Below the pieces are notes generated by a model. It did no database searches and had not been told where the DNA came from. It saw only the letters and a list, made by a program, of their open reading frames with translations. 64,000 nucleotides of DNA from Shouchella xiaoxiensis. Its GTDB lineage: Bacteria > Bacillota > Bacilli > Bacillales > Bacillaceae_D. The stretch is from contig NZ_JAFBCV010000003.1 in assembly GCF_016907895.1 (NCBI RefSeq), forward strand, positions 1 through 64,000, given 5' to 3'. The translations under genes and the position numbers were made by a program. Positions 15,392 through 23,375 of the stretch are shown here, in pieces. How positions within the stretch are numbered: position 1 is the first letter of the stretch; the number at the start of each line of letters is the position of its first letter.

Positions 15392-16900
15392 ATGAACGTA
15401 GCCTATCCATTATTTAAAAAACAAGATATTGATGCGTTTTTCGCTTTATTTCAGAACAACTTAGCTAACTTCGTTGTTATTACCGTAACATTACTTGCAA
15501 TGGGTTTCTCAACCGATCTTGTGTTCGGAAGAATTATTCCAGGTGTTGCTGTTGCTGTAATCGTAGGAAATTTATATTATGCTCATATGGCGAAGCGTCT
15601 AGCTATTAAGGAAAACCGAGCAGACGTGACGGCTTTATCATACGGGGTTTCTACTCCTGTTATGTTTGTTTTTCTTTTTGGTGTAACAGCACCCGCGCTT
15701 GCCCTTACAAATGATCATGAATTGGCTTGGAAAATAGCTGTTGCTGCTGCTTTTTTATCAGGGCTTGTGGAGGCGCTAGTAGCGTTCTTTGGAAATTGGG
15801 TAAGAAAACATACCCCTCGTCCTGCCTTGCTCGGCGCACTAGCTGGGGTGGCATTTACGTTTGTTGCTGGTGAAATGCTATTCTCCGTTTTTGAAGTGCC
15901 AATTATTGGGTTAGCTGCACTTGCGATTATCCTAGTTGGTTTTGTTGCTAAAGTTGGCATGCCCTTTAAGATTCCATCTTCTTTGTTTGCAATCATTATT
16001 GGTGTCATTCTTGCTTTTATTTTGGGTTATCAAACGAGTAGTGATTTTACTGAGGCATTAGGAAACGTCGGTTTTTATCCATTCTTACCAACGCTTGCTG
16101 CATTTGAAGGGATGACTTATTTATTCGGTGCGTTAATTGGCTTACTAGGTATTCTAATTCCTATTACGATTTACAATGCAATTGAAACGATGAATAATGT
16201 TGATGCCATGTCTGCTGCAGGTGATTCATACGATGTTCGTGAGTGCCAAGCAGTGGATGGCATTGGAGCAATGCTTGGAGCTTGTTTCGGAGGGATGTTC
16301 CCGACAACGGTTTATATTGCGACTGTTGGGGCAAAGCAAATGGAAGCAGGGCGAGGCTATAGCGTTTTAAATGCAGCTGTTTTTGGACTTGCTGCAGTAA
16401 CAGGGTTAATTGGTGCTTTTTCTGCATTAATTCCAATGGCAGCAATTGCACCTATTCTTGTTTTCGTGGGAATGTCGATGATTGGAAGCACATTTGCCAA
16501 CAATGACAAGCGCTACTACCCAGCAATTGCCCTTGCGATGCTACCTTATATTGCGAATTATATGATGACACGTTTTAATAATGGTGCACCAGATGTCGTC
16601 TCAGGAATTTCTGAGGGTATTGTTCCACTAGGACAGGGAGCCATGTTTACAGCGATTATTATCGGCGCCATTACTGTGTTTATTATTGATAAAGATTTTT
16701 ATAAAGCGGCAATCTTTTCAGCTATTGGATCAATGCTTTCATTTTTTGGGTTTATGCACGCACCTTCTCTTGCAATCAACGCTGCGTTTGATTACACAAT
16801 CGGTTATCTAGTCATTGCGATGTTCTTTGTGTATACAGGATTCCGTGAACAAAGAAAAAGCAAACGACTAAAACCTGTTCAATCACATAAAGCGGCTTAA
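15392..16900 (+). CDS. NCS2-type purine permease, co-transcribed with xpt
   Basis: 502 residues, about 12-14 hydrophobic helices. It sits where pbuX lies in B. subtilis, but its sequence belongs to a different branch of xanthine/uracil permeases (COG2252/AzgA-like): NLYYAHMAKRLAIKENRADVT, SYGVSTPVMFVFLF and TLAAFEGMTYLFGALIGLLG. An NCS2-like Glu/Asn motif, IYNAIETMNNVDAMSAAGDSY, lies near the middle. Transport of xanthine or hypoxanthine with protons is inferred from the riboswitch and from xpt, not proven by residues. It ends at a strong bidirectional terminator. Confidence 0.82.
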   Translation: MNVAYPLFKKQDIDAFFALFQNNLANFVVITVTLLAMGFSTDLVFGRIIPGVAVAVIVGNLYYAHMAKRLAIKENRADVTALSYGVSTPVMFVFLFGVTAPALALTNDHELAWKIAVAAAFLSGLVEALVAFFGNWVRKHTPRPALLGALAGVAFTFVAGEMLFSVFEVPIIGLAALAIILVGFVAKVGMPFKIPSSLFAIIIGVILAFILGYQTSSDFTEALGNVGFYPFLPTLAAFEGMTYLFGALIGLLGILIPITIYNAIETMNNVDAMSAAGDSYDVRECQAVDGIGAMLGACFGGMFPTTVYIATVGAKQMEAGRGYSVLNAAVFGLAAVTGLIGAFSALIPMAAIAPILVFVGMSMIGSTFANNDKRYYPAIALAMLPYIANYMMTRFNNGAPDVVSGISEGIVPLGQGAMFTAIIIGAITVFIIDKDFYKAAIFSAIGSMLSFFGFMHAPSLAINAAFDYTIGYLVIAMFFVYTGFREQRKSKRLKPVQSHKAA

Positions 16901-16940
16901 AAAAATCCCGGACGATGCTAAGCATCGTCCGGGATTTTCT
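16901..16940. terminator. bidirectional terminator
   Basis: AATCCCGGACGATGCT and AGCATCGTCCGGGATT form a perfect 16-bp stem, with A- and T-runs on the two flanks. It serves both convergent units. Confidence 0.93.
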
Positions 16941-19867
16941 TATTTAATTTCTTTCCAAACGTCCCATTGACCTGATTGGCTCGGGTTATCACCTTGAGTC
17001 CACCATTTTGCTTCGTAAAGTTTTCCATCGTATACGACTCGATCAGAAGCAGTATATATGGTCTCCTTGTTCCATTCTTGAGGGTCGGTGGAACCTTCAT
17101 TATCATCTTTTACTTCTTTCCAAACGTCCCATTGACCTGATTGACTTGGATTCTCACCCTGAGTCCACCATTTCGCTTCATAGAGTTTACCATCATACAG
17201 TACTTGGTCTCCAGCTGTATAAATTTCTTTCTCGTTCCACTCAGTTGGACCGTCTACTTGCTCCGTGCATTCCTTTACTATTTGCCAAACATCCCATTGG
17301 CCAGAGAGACTAGGATTTTCACCTTGAGTCCACCATTTCGCTTCATAGAAAGATCCTTCATATTCTACACGATCACCTTGCGTGTAAATTTGTTCTTTGT
17401 TCCATCCATTATACTCGCATAGAGGAACCTCTGGTTCAGGTGCTGTTGGTGGGTCAATAAAGCGATACGTACTTGGGCTTCGCATACCTGGTGTACCAAA
17501 ATACGTTTCAAGTGATCCTGTTATGGCTACAAACTGTCCTAAATTATCAGGTGTGTTCACTAAATTAAGCCCGTTTCTTACGGCTGTTCCATTTACGAGC
17601 TGGACCGGGAGCATGTTGCTGCGGTCTGTTTCATTTGGATCGTCAGCTAAAAGTAAATTTGAAGGAGCGTGACTTCCTTCACCAATAATAACTTGATTGT
17701 TATTAATTGAACCAACGATGTAGCCTTTAACAGGCTTATTTCCGCTGTTGTTCTCAAGTGCTTCTTTTACAGTAACGGCGTCAGTTGGCTCTTCAACATC
17801 TTTACCTTCAATTGTAATGCGGCTTCCTTCGGTATAATCAATTGCGCCGGTTTGTGAACTGACGTAATCAACAACTGCCTGCCAAACAGGTCCAATTGCA
17901 TCGTCAGTTGCTGTTCCTAAGTTGTAGAAGTTTGTACCGTGCATGTAGTCATTGTATGCAACAGAATAGGTAGCAGATTCATCTAATGGCTCACCGTTAT
18001 CAAGTTGGAGAGAAACATCGTCAAAACCACTTCCTGAGTTAGCAGGTACAAGCGTATAGGATAAGCCTGATACTTGCAAATCGACGCCATTACGGTAATT
18101 CGCCTGTTCTAAGATGACTTCTTTTAAACGAGAGACACTTGTTTCCACAACGACGATCGTATTTCCGAATGAATCAAGAGATTCAATTTGACGATCAGTA
18201 ATCGTGCCTGGCAAAATCTCTCCTGTAACAGAGGAGCCGTTTAACAAAGCAAAATCGCTATCTGTTTTTGCGCGAAGCGCATCCGTGTATAAGTTTCCGA
18301 TACCTACATCTTGTTTAAGTTTATTTAAAGAGAATAATCCGTTCGTTGTTGAACCGATAATTTCTCCTGGACTTGGTGCAGTTGGATCAACTGAAAGTTT
18401 AATTCTTCCTTCTGGTTGATAATCAAGAGAACGTCCTTGTGCTGTTAATTCAAGAGCGTATTGCTCCATTGCAGCTGTCATTAAGCCAACCGTTTCGTGA
18501 ATAACCGTTCCTTCAAAAGAATAGCCAGATCCACCAGTACCTATATAATCAGCTACAGCAACTTCATAGGTCTCATCGGCAACAACTGGCTCACCTGCAA
18601 TGGTTAAGCGGGTATCTAAGTATTGACCAGTCGGACCAGTAATCACTTCATAATGTAAGCCTGATGTTTGTAAATCAATCTGATTACGATTGTCACGCGA
18701 ATAAGAGAATGCGATTACTTCTTCAATGGCTGCGCCAGTCATTTCAATGACCATGATTTCATTAGCGAACGGCTCTATTTTATATATATCATTTAACGTA
18801 ACATCACCAGGAGCAATGCTGTCCCGTAGACCACCATTATTCGTTAGAGCAACATCTGCTTCAGCAAAAGCACGCATGGCATCTGTCCAAAAGTTACCGA
18901 GTGGGGCATCGCCGTTAAAGCGACCGTCTCGTGAAAGTCCCGTATTTGTGTAACCGACGACCTTACCTAAAACATCTTCCATCTCTGCGTTGTAGCCATC
19001 AATCACGGCTTGTACAGATTCATCGACGTTCGTTAAAGAGGAAACAGCAGTTAGTTTTCCAGTTACCCCAGAAACTTCACTTGTCTCATCATTAAAAATA
19101 AGTGAAAGCTCACCAATATTGTTTAAATTGGAACCAGTTTGAGCGATTGGTGTTCCATTCACTTCTACAGGTTGGTTAAGCGTAGTATGTGAGTGGGCAC
19201 CAATGATTAAATCGAAATAATCGACTGCTTCAGCAAGACGGCGGTCTTGATCATAGCCAATATGCGTTAAAGCAATAATAATATCGGCTTGTTCTTCTAA
19301 TTCATCCTTGTAGGAGAGGGCCGTTTCCGCATAGTTTCCATCAAAGGTCATTCCTGTTACATTTGCAGGTGCAGTTGCAGGAGGTGCTTGAGTAATGCCT
19401 AGAACGGCAACGGTTAGATCATTAAGCTCAAAAATCGTGTATGGATCTGGGTTTGTTACGCCTGTATCCCCAGTATTGACATTTGCACCTAACCATGGGA
19501 AAGTCGAGGCCTCTATATTATCTTGTAAGTAGGACTGACCGTAATCAAATTCGTGATTACCAATTGTAAAGGCGTCAAGTCCAGCTAAATTAAAGACGTC
19601 AATCATTGGCTTACCAAAATTCAAGTCAACGACTGGATTACCACTGGCAAAATCGCCAGCATCAAAATAAAGGACATTCTCATATGTGTCACGCTGTTCA
19701 TTAATATAGGATGATACTTTGCCATATTGATCAAAGGTTGCATGAATATCATTCGTATGGTAAATATGTAAAGTTTGGTCTTCTGCTTGTGCAGGCGTTA
19801 CAAATAATAGAAAGGCAATGGATAAGATTGCGAGTGAAAAAATATTTTTTTTGTACGTCATTAGCAA
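16940..19867 (-). CDS. secreted 5'-nucleotidase/phosphodiesterase with three C-terminal chitin-binding-type modules
   Basis: 975 residues. A signal peptide ends near VTPAQA (residue ~28). Residues ~32-290 are the metallophosphatase domain with two-metal ligands in HTNDIHA (37-43), DAGDF (69-73), GNHEFD (103-108) and GAHSH (223-227). Residues ~302-490 are a 5'-nucleotidase C-terminal substrate domain, and ~500-690 a second, truncated copy without its own phosphatase domain. Residues ~697-804 look like an OB-fold domain of the DUF6359 type seen in YhcR-like nucleases. Three 55-residue carbohydrate-binding modules (CBM5/12 type, with AKWWTQG-NPS-SGQWDVW) follow at ~822-864, 877-919 and 932-974. 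No LPXTG is present, so wall retention may depend on these modules. It likely releases phosphate and nucleosides from extracellular nucleotides. TTG 19867 or ATG 19861 may start it; AGGAGG favours TTG. Confidence 0.9.
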   Translation of the reverse strand: MLMTYKKNIFSLAILSIAFLLFVTPAQAEDQTLHIYHTNDIHATFDQYGKVSSYINEQRDTYENVLYFDAGDFASGNPVVDLNFGKPMIDVFNLAGLDAFTIGNHEFDYGQSYLQDNIEASTFPWLGANVNTGDTGVTNPDPYTIFELNDLTVAVLGITQAPPATAPANVTGMTFDGNYAETALSYKDELEEQADIIIALTHIGYDQDRRLAEAVDYFDLIIGAHSHTTLNQPVEVNGTPIAQTGSNLNNIGELSLIFNDETSEVSGVTGKLTAVSSLTNVDESVQAVIDGYNAEMEDVLGKVVGYTNTGLSRDGRFNGDAPLGNFWTDAMRAFAEADVALTNNGGLRDSIAPGDVTLNDIYKIEPFANEIMVIEMTGAAIEEVIAFSYSRDNRNQIDLQTSGLHYEVITGPTGQYLDTRLTIAGEPVVADETYEVAVADYIGTGGSGYSFEGTVIHETVGLMTAAMEQYALELTAQGRSLDYQPEGRIKLSVDPTAPSPGEIIGSTTNGLFSLNKLKQDVGIGNLYTDALRAKTDSDFALLNGSSVTGEILPGTITDRQIESLDSFGNTIVVVETSVSRLKEVILEQANYRNGVDLQVSGLSYTLVPANSGSGFDDVSLQLDNGEPLDESATYSVAYNDYMHGTNFYNLGTATDDAIGPVWQAVVDYVSSQTGAIDYTEGSRITIEGKDVEEPTDAVTVKEALENNSGNKPVKGYIVGSINNNQVIIGEGSHAPSNLLLADDPNETDRSNMLPVQLVNGTAVRNGLNLVNTPDNLGQFVAITGSLETYFGTPGMRSPSTYRFIDPPTAPEPEVPLCEYNGWNKEQIYTQGDRVEYEGSFYEAKWWTQGENPSLSGQWDVWQIVKECTEQVDGPTEWNEKEIYTAGDQVLYDGKLYEAKWWTQGENPSQSGQWDVWKEVKDDNEGSTDPQEWNKETIYTASDRVVYDGKLYEAKWWTQGDNPSQSGQWDVWKEIK
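16945..17405 (-). repeat. three in-frame 165-bp tandem repeats encoding carbohydrate-binding modules
   Basis: The CCAAAC(G/A)TCCCATTG start recurs at about 16955, 17120 and 17285, an exact 165-bp period. Copies 1 and 2 are nearly identical and copy 3 is more diverged, so duplication is stepwise and the most C-terminal pair is the youngest. Confidence 0.85.
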
Positions 19868-20100
19868 ATGATTCCTCCTGAGAATTTAATAATGTTAACA
19901 ATCTCCTTTCTTTTTCTACTAGAATCATAGCAAAAAAAAGAGTGGAGTTTTGTCGAGATTTGATTGAGTTTGTAAAGATTGTGATAAATCGTGAAATGGT
20001 ACTATGTCATTAGGGTGTATTTTCAAAATAGTAGGTTAGTATGTATGTGAAATAAACATAGACTATGGTCCTATTAGAAAGGAAGAAGGGGATGTAATAA

Positions 20101-20146
20101 AAAAAGCTTGCCATTTGTCTTCATTAAAGACGTATTGGCAAGCTAT
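20101..20146 (-). terminator. terminator of the SEC-C gene
   Basis: AGCTTGCCA and TGGCAAGCT arms with an inner GTCTT/AAGAC pair, followed on the minus strand by TTTTTTT. The rest of 19868-20156 shows only AT-rich sequence. Confidence 0.85.
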
Positions 20147-20156
20147 CTTTTCATTA

Positions 20157-21152
20157 TTATAGAGTTTTTAATGCTTCCATAATTTCTTTGGAGCGACTTG
20201 AAATTGTCGATGTACTGACATTGTATTTTTCTGCTAGTTGTTTTTGCGTTGTAGCAGTTGGAGCGAATTGCTGAAGAACGTACTCCATTGCGGCAGCAAA
20301 CACTTCAGACTTTCGAATCAGTGGTTTTACGGCTGTCGCATATAGATGCCACTTCTGCAAAGCAAGCATCTGTATTTCTGGTGGTTGCTGATCTTGTTCC
20401 AACCCTTGAAGCAAGCGTTCTGCTGTTTCTTTCTGCGCAAGGTCTACCCAATCAAACTCTGCTAAGTTCACTGCAGAATCCTTTTGAGATAATAGAGAAG
20501 AAAGCAGCTGCGGCCATTTCGCACTATAGTCTGCTGATTTCGTTTGGAACGTAGATACTCTCTCTTTTAAATCTGCAGCCTTTGCAACAGGGTGACTAAT
20601 AACGGGTCCAATAAAAGACATATTCGTTTCTGCCGTGGCAGGGAATCCGATAATGATGGAACCTTGTTCAACCGTCTGTTCATGATCGACGGGTAAAGAG
20701 TGAATGACTTCGTTACCAGTAAGTAAGTTGGTGCTTGTATAGACTTGGGCTTCTATATTCGTTACTTCAAGTACCGCTGGTTGTGTGCCTTTCCAAGACT
20801 CAATAATGTCAATTGTCTTCGGTCGTTTTAATTTCTTGACCTTATTCTCTAAAAAGGTATCAAATATAGTTGTCTCTGAATCTTCATCGACGGGGCGCTG
20901 AAAAATCAACCATACTAACAGCATACTTGATAATGTTTCTGTCATTTCTTCATTTACATCGGGGTAAATATGGTGATAGCTTTGAACCCAATTTGTTAAT
21001 TCTTTTTGATAACGAGTAAATGCATTATAAAGCATTTCCGTTTCTAATTGATGAAGTTCCTCTGCAACAACAGAACCCATACTTTTATTCATACAGCATT
21101 TTTTATATTTTTTTCCGCTGCCACAGTGGCACGGATCATTTCGCTTAAGCAT
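20157..21152 (-). CDS. SEC-C zinc-motif protein with C-terminal helix-turn-helix
   Basis: 331 residues. The N-terminus CHCGSGKKYKKCC (about 8-20) is a SEC-C zinc motif like that at the C-terminus of SecA, which binds SecB or ribosomes. The middle (~30-270) is a helical and mixed domain with no recognised family. The C-terminus, TQKQLAEKYNVSTSTISSRSKEI, is a clear helix-turn-helix of the kind that binds DNA. SEC-C plus HTH proteins of this size occur in Bacillaceae without a defined role. It may couple protein or RNA binding to transcription, which is speculation. AGGAGGATGATTC precedes ATG. It forms a single-gene unit. Confidence 0.8.
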   Translation of the reverse strand: MLKRNDPCHCGSGKKYKKCCMNKSMGSVVAEELHQLETEMLYNAFTRYQKELTNWVQSYHHIYPDVNEEMTETLSSMLLVWLIFQRPVDEDSETTIFDTFLENKVKKLKRPKTIDIIESWKGTQPAVLEVTNIEAQVYTSTNLLTGNEVIHSLPVDHEQTVEQGSIIIGFPATAETNMSFIGPVISHPVAKAADLKERVSTFQTKSADYSAKWPQLLSSLLSQKDSAVNLAEFDWVDLAQKETAERLLQGLEQDQQPPEIQMLALQKWHLYATAVKPLIRKSEVFAAAMEYVLQQFAPTATTQKQLAEKYNVSTSTISSRSKEIMEALKTL

Positions 21153-21261
21153 GAATCATCCTCCTAACACATCCTTCTTAGTTTAACAGATTCATGCTAT
21201 AAATACAGGTGTTTATCCCTTTACAGTTTCCGGAAGTCCGGAGGTAGCATTCATTTGGCGT

Positions 21262-21298
21262 AAAAAAAGCCTCTCTTTTCACTGAAAAGAGAGGCAAT
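21262..21298 (-). terminator. terminator of the dicarboxylate transporter gene
   Basis: GCCTCTCTTTTC-ACT-GAAAAGAGAGGC; on the minus strand a T7 run follows. Confidence 0.92.
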
Positions 21299-21300
21299 CT

Positions 21301-22797
21301 TTATGGGCGCTCAATTCCAAATACAACAGGCATCCAGTAGTAAACCGCTAATGTAATCACAATGACGCTGACGATGTTTAACCAAACACCGGCACGAGCC
21401 ATGTCTGATATTTCCAGCTCACCTGCACTAAATACTGCCGTATTGGGTGGTGTGGCTACAGGGAGCATATAACATGACCCTGCAGCAAGTGCGACGGCAG
21501 CCATCATTAGAAGCGGATCAATGCCGATTGCAATGCCAAGACCAGCTGATATTGGTAGAACCAAGTTGGCGACAGCAGTGTTGGATAGAATTTCTGTCAT
21601 TCCAAGAACAATAATGACGAGTAATAGAATAATAATAAATGGTGTGTATGCTTGTAAACCTTCGAGTGCAACAGCAATCCAGGCGTTGACGCCAGAGTGT
21701 TCCAAGCTTGAAGCGAGTGCAAGACCACCACCAAACAAAACCAGCACGCCCCATGGAAGTTTAACTAGGTCTTCCCACTTTAAGATGCGTTCACCAGGTT
21801 GAGTACTAGGCAAGAAGAATAAGAGAATTGCACCAAACATGGAGATACTTGCGTCAGGTAAGTTCCCTAGATTCTCTAGGAATGATAAGAACCCAACATT
21901 ATTAGCAATGTATAGAATGAGTGGTTTACCGACCCATAATGATACAGTCATTAGAAAGACGGCAATAACAATCCATTCCTCCGTTTTAATTTTACCAAGC
22001 TTTTTCTTTTCTTCTTTGATAAAGGTAACAGGTTTTTGATCGTCCACCTTTACTTTAAAACGTATTTTTGTTAAATAAAAGTAAAGGACGATAAACATGA
22101 TAAAAGCAACAGGACCAGCGAACATGAGCCATTGAACAAATGTAACTTCCACGCCAAATTGAATGCTTGCAATACCTGCTAACGCGGCGTTTGGCACGGC
22201 AGCAACGAGCGTAGCAAGACCACCAATTGTTGCTGTGTAGGCAACAGCAAGCAAGATCGCTTTTGCGAAGTAATTCATGTTTTGCCCCGATAACACTTTT
22301 TTATCTCTAACTTCTGAAATAAGTGCAAGTGCAACAGGAAGCATCATTAATGCGGTTGCAGCATTTGAGATAAACATCGTTAATAAACCTGTAGCTAACA
22401 TAATGCCGAGTATAATTTTATGACTTTCAGTTCCGATAAAGTCAATGATGGAAAGAGCAATACGTCTATGTAAGTTCCATTTCTCAATTGCAATTGCAAG
22501 TATAAAGCCGCCCATATACATAAAAATAACGGGCTCAGAGTATCCTCCAGAAACAACACCAACAGGTGCTCCGCCAAAAAGCGGTATGTAAATAAGTGGA
22601 ATTAAAGAAGCGGCTGCCATAGGAATAGCTTCTGTTACCCAGTAGGTTCCGATTAGCGCAACTGCTGATAGAACAACGCGCCCTTCGTAAGCAATCATAT
22701 CATTCGGAATTAAGAAGAAGACGAGAAATGCTAAGAGAGGACCAAGAATAAGTCCGAATAAGTTTACTTTTGAATAAGATGTAACCGCTTTCGACAT
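21301..22797 (-). CDS. DASS-family sodium/dicarboxylate symporter
   Basis: 498 residues with 11 or more membrane segments. The two family hairpin motifs are present: ISNAATALMMLPVALA (SNA form) and LSNTAVANLVLPISAGLG (SNT), which form the Na+ and carboxylate sites. The central basic linker KVKVDDQKPVTFIKEEKKKLGKIK separates the repeats, as in SdcS and VcINDY. The expected role is Na+-coupled uptake of succinate, fumarate or malate, fitting sodium-based energetics of alkaliphiles. AAGAGGT lies before ATG. It is monocistronic and divergent from metE. Confidence 0.9.
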   Translation of the reverse strand: MSKAVTSYSKVNLFGLILGPLLAFLVFFLIPNDMIAYEGRVVLSAVALIGTYWVTEAIPMAAASLIPLIYIPLFGGAPVGVVSGGYSEPVIFMYMGGFILAIAIEKWNLHRRIALSIIDFIGTESHKIILGIMLATGLLTMFISNAATALMMLPVALALISEVRDKKVLSGQNMNYFAKAILLAVAYTATIGGLATLVAAVPNAALAGIASIQFGVEVTFVQWLMFAGPVAFIMFIVLYFYLTKIRFKVKVDDQKPVTFIKEEKKKLGKIKTEEWIVIAVFLMTVSLWVGKPLILYIANNVGFLSFLENLGNLPDASISMFGAILLFFLPSTQPGERILKWEDLVKLPWGVLVLFGGGLALASSLEHSGVNAWIAVALEGLQAYTPFIIILLLVIIVLGMTEILSNTAVANLVLPISAGLGIAIGIDPLLMMAAVALAAGSCYMLPVATPPNTAVFSAGELEISDMARAGVWLNIVSVIVITLAVYYWMPVVFGIERP

Positions 22798-22883
22798 AAA
22801 TCTACCTCTTTCTCTTGATATTCTTCCTACTTTAGCGGATTTTACCTAGTTTGCATAGGTAAAACGCTTACTTTTTTTCTATT

Positions 22884-22912
22884 TTGACTTTGTTTAAGTT
22901 TTGTGATAAATT
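22884..22912 (+). promoter_or_regulatory. possible promoter of the metE leader
   Basis: TTGACT (22884-22889) and TAAATT (22907-22912), 17 bases apart, about 30 bases before the SAM aptamer. The -10 matches at only four positions. Confidence 0.4.
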
Positions 22913-22940
22913 GTGTTCACACTCATACATAGAAAACACT

Positions 22941-23040
22941 CTTATAATGAGAAGTGGAGGGACTGGCCCGTTGAAACTTCAGCAACCATTCAATGATTGA
23001 AAAGGTGCTACATCCAGCAAAGGCGACTTTGGCAGATAAG
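22941..23040 (+). promoter_or_regulatory. SAM-I (S-box) riboswitch aptamer
   Basis: P1 CTTAT/ATAAG, then the conserved GAAGTGGAGGGACTGGCCC, GAAACTTCAGCAACC, AAGGTGCTA and ATCCAGCAAAGG elements. It is the upstream half of a tandem control region for metE. Confidence 0.94.
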
Positions 23041-23067
23041 GGGCATATAACATCAATTGTTGTATCC

Positions 23068-23104
23068 AGAACCCTTTTTCCAATGAAAAAGGGTTCTTTT
23101 TAAT
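23068..23104 (+). terminator. SAM-riboswitch terminator
   Basis: GAACCCTTTTT and AAAAAGGGTTC form an 11-bp stem followed by TTTTTAATTT; it should form when SAM is bound. Confidence 0.9.
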
Positions 23105-23113
23105 TTCATAACC

Positions 23114-23225
23114 AACACTCAGGTGTAGCATTTGCTACGAAAAGGGGAACTTGGTGCAAATCCAAGGCGGTCCCGCCACTGTGACGTAATACTATTTACG
23201 GAGTCAGATTACCTGCCTGATTGTT
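23114..23225 (+). promoter_or_regulatory. adenosylcobalamin riboswitch aptamer
   Basis: P1 AACACTCAGG/CCTGATTGTT encloses the B12-box features GGGGAAC, GGTGCAAATCC, GGTCCCGCCACTGTGA and GAGTCAGATTACCTGCC. Placed after the SAM element and before metE, so the B12-independent synthase is shut off when B12 allows MetH to work. Confidence 0.93.
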
Positions 23226-23310
23226 CTGCTTAGCTCTACGCGGATCTAGAGAGGAGCGGAAAGGAAACCTATGACTGGCTTTTTTAGAAGGCTGTTTAGG
23301 TCTATTTTCC

Positions 23311-23342
23311 GATTCCTTCTCACATCGAGAGGGAATTTTTTT
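23311..23342 (+). terminator. cobalamin-riboswitch terminator
   Basis: ATTCCTTCTC-ACAT-CGAGAGGGAAT-like stem (23312-23335) plus T7. GAGAGGAGCGGAAA at 23249-23262 can pair with the 5' side (23304-23321) as antiterminator. Confidence 0.8.
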
Positions 23343-23375
23343 ATGGTGAGTACAACAATTGAAGGAGTGGAAAAC

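Noticed and set aside
23271-23375. Upstream in-frame extension of metE
   Set aside because: It would translate the riboswitch expression platform and terminator; ATG 23376 has a proper binding site and gives the family length.
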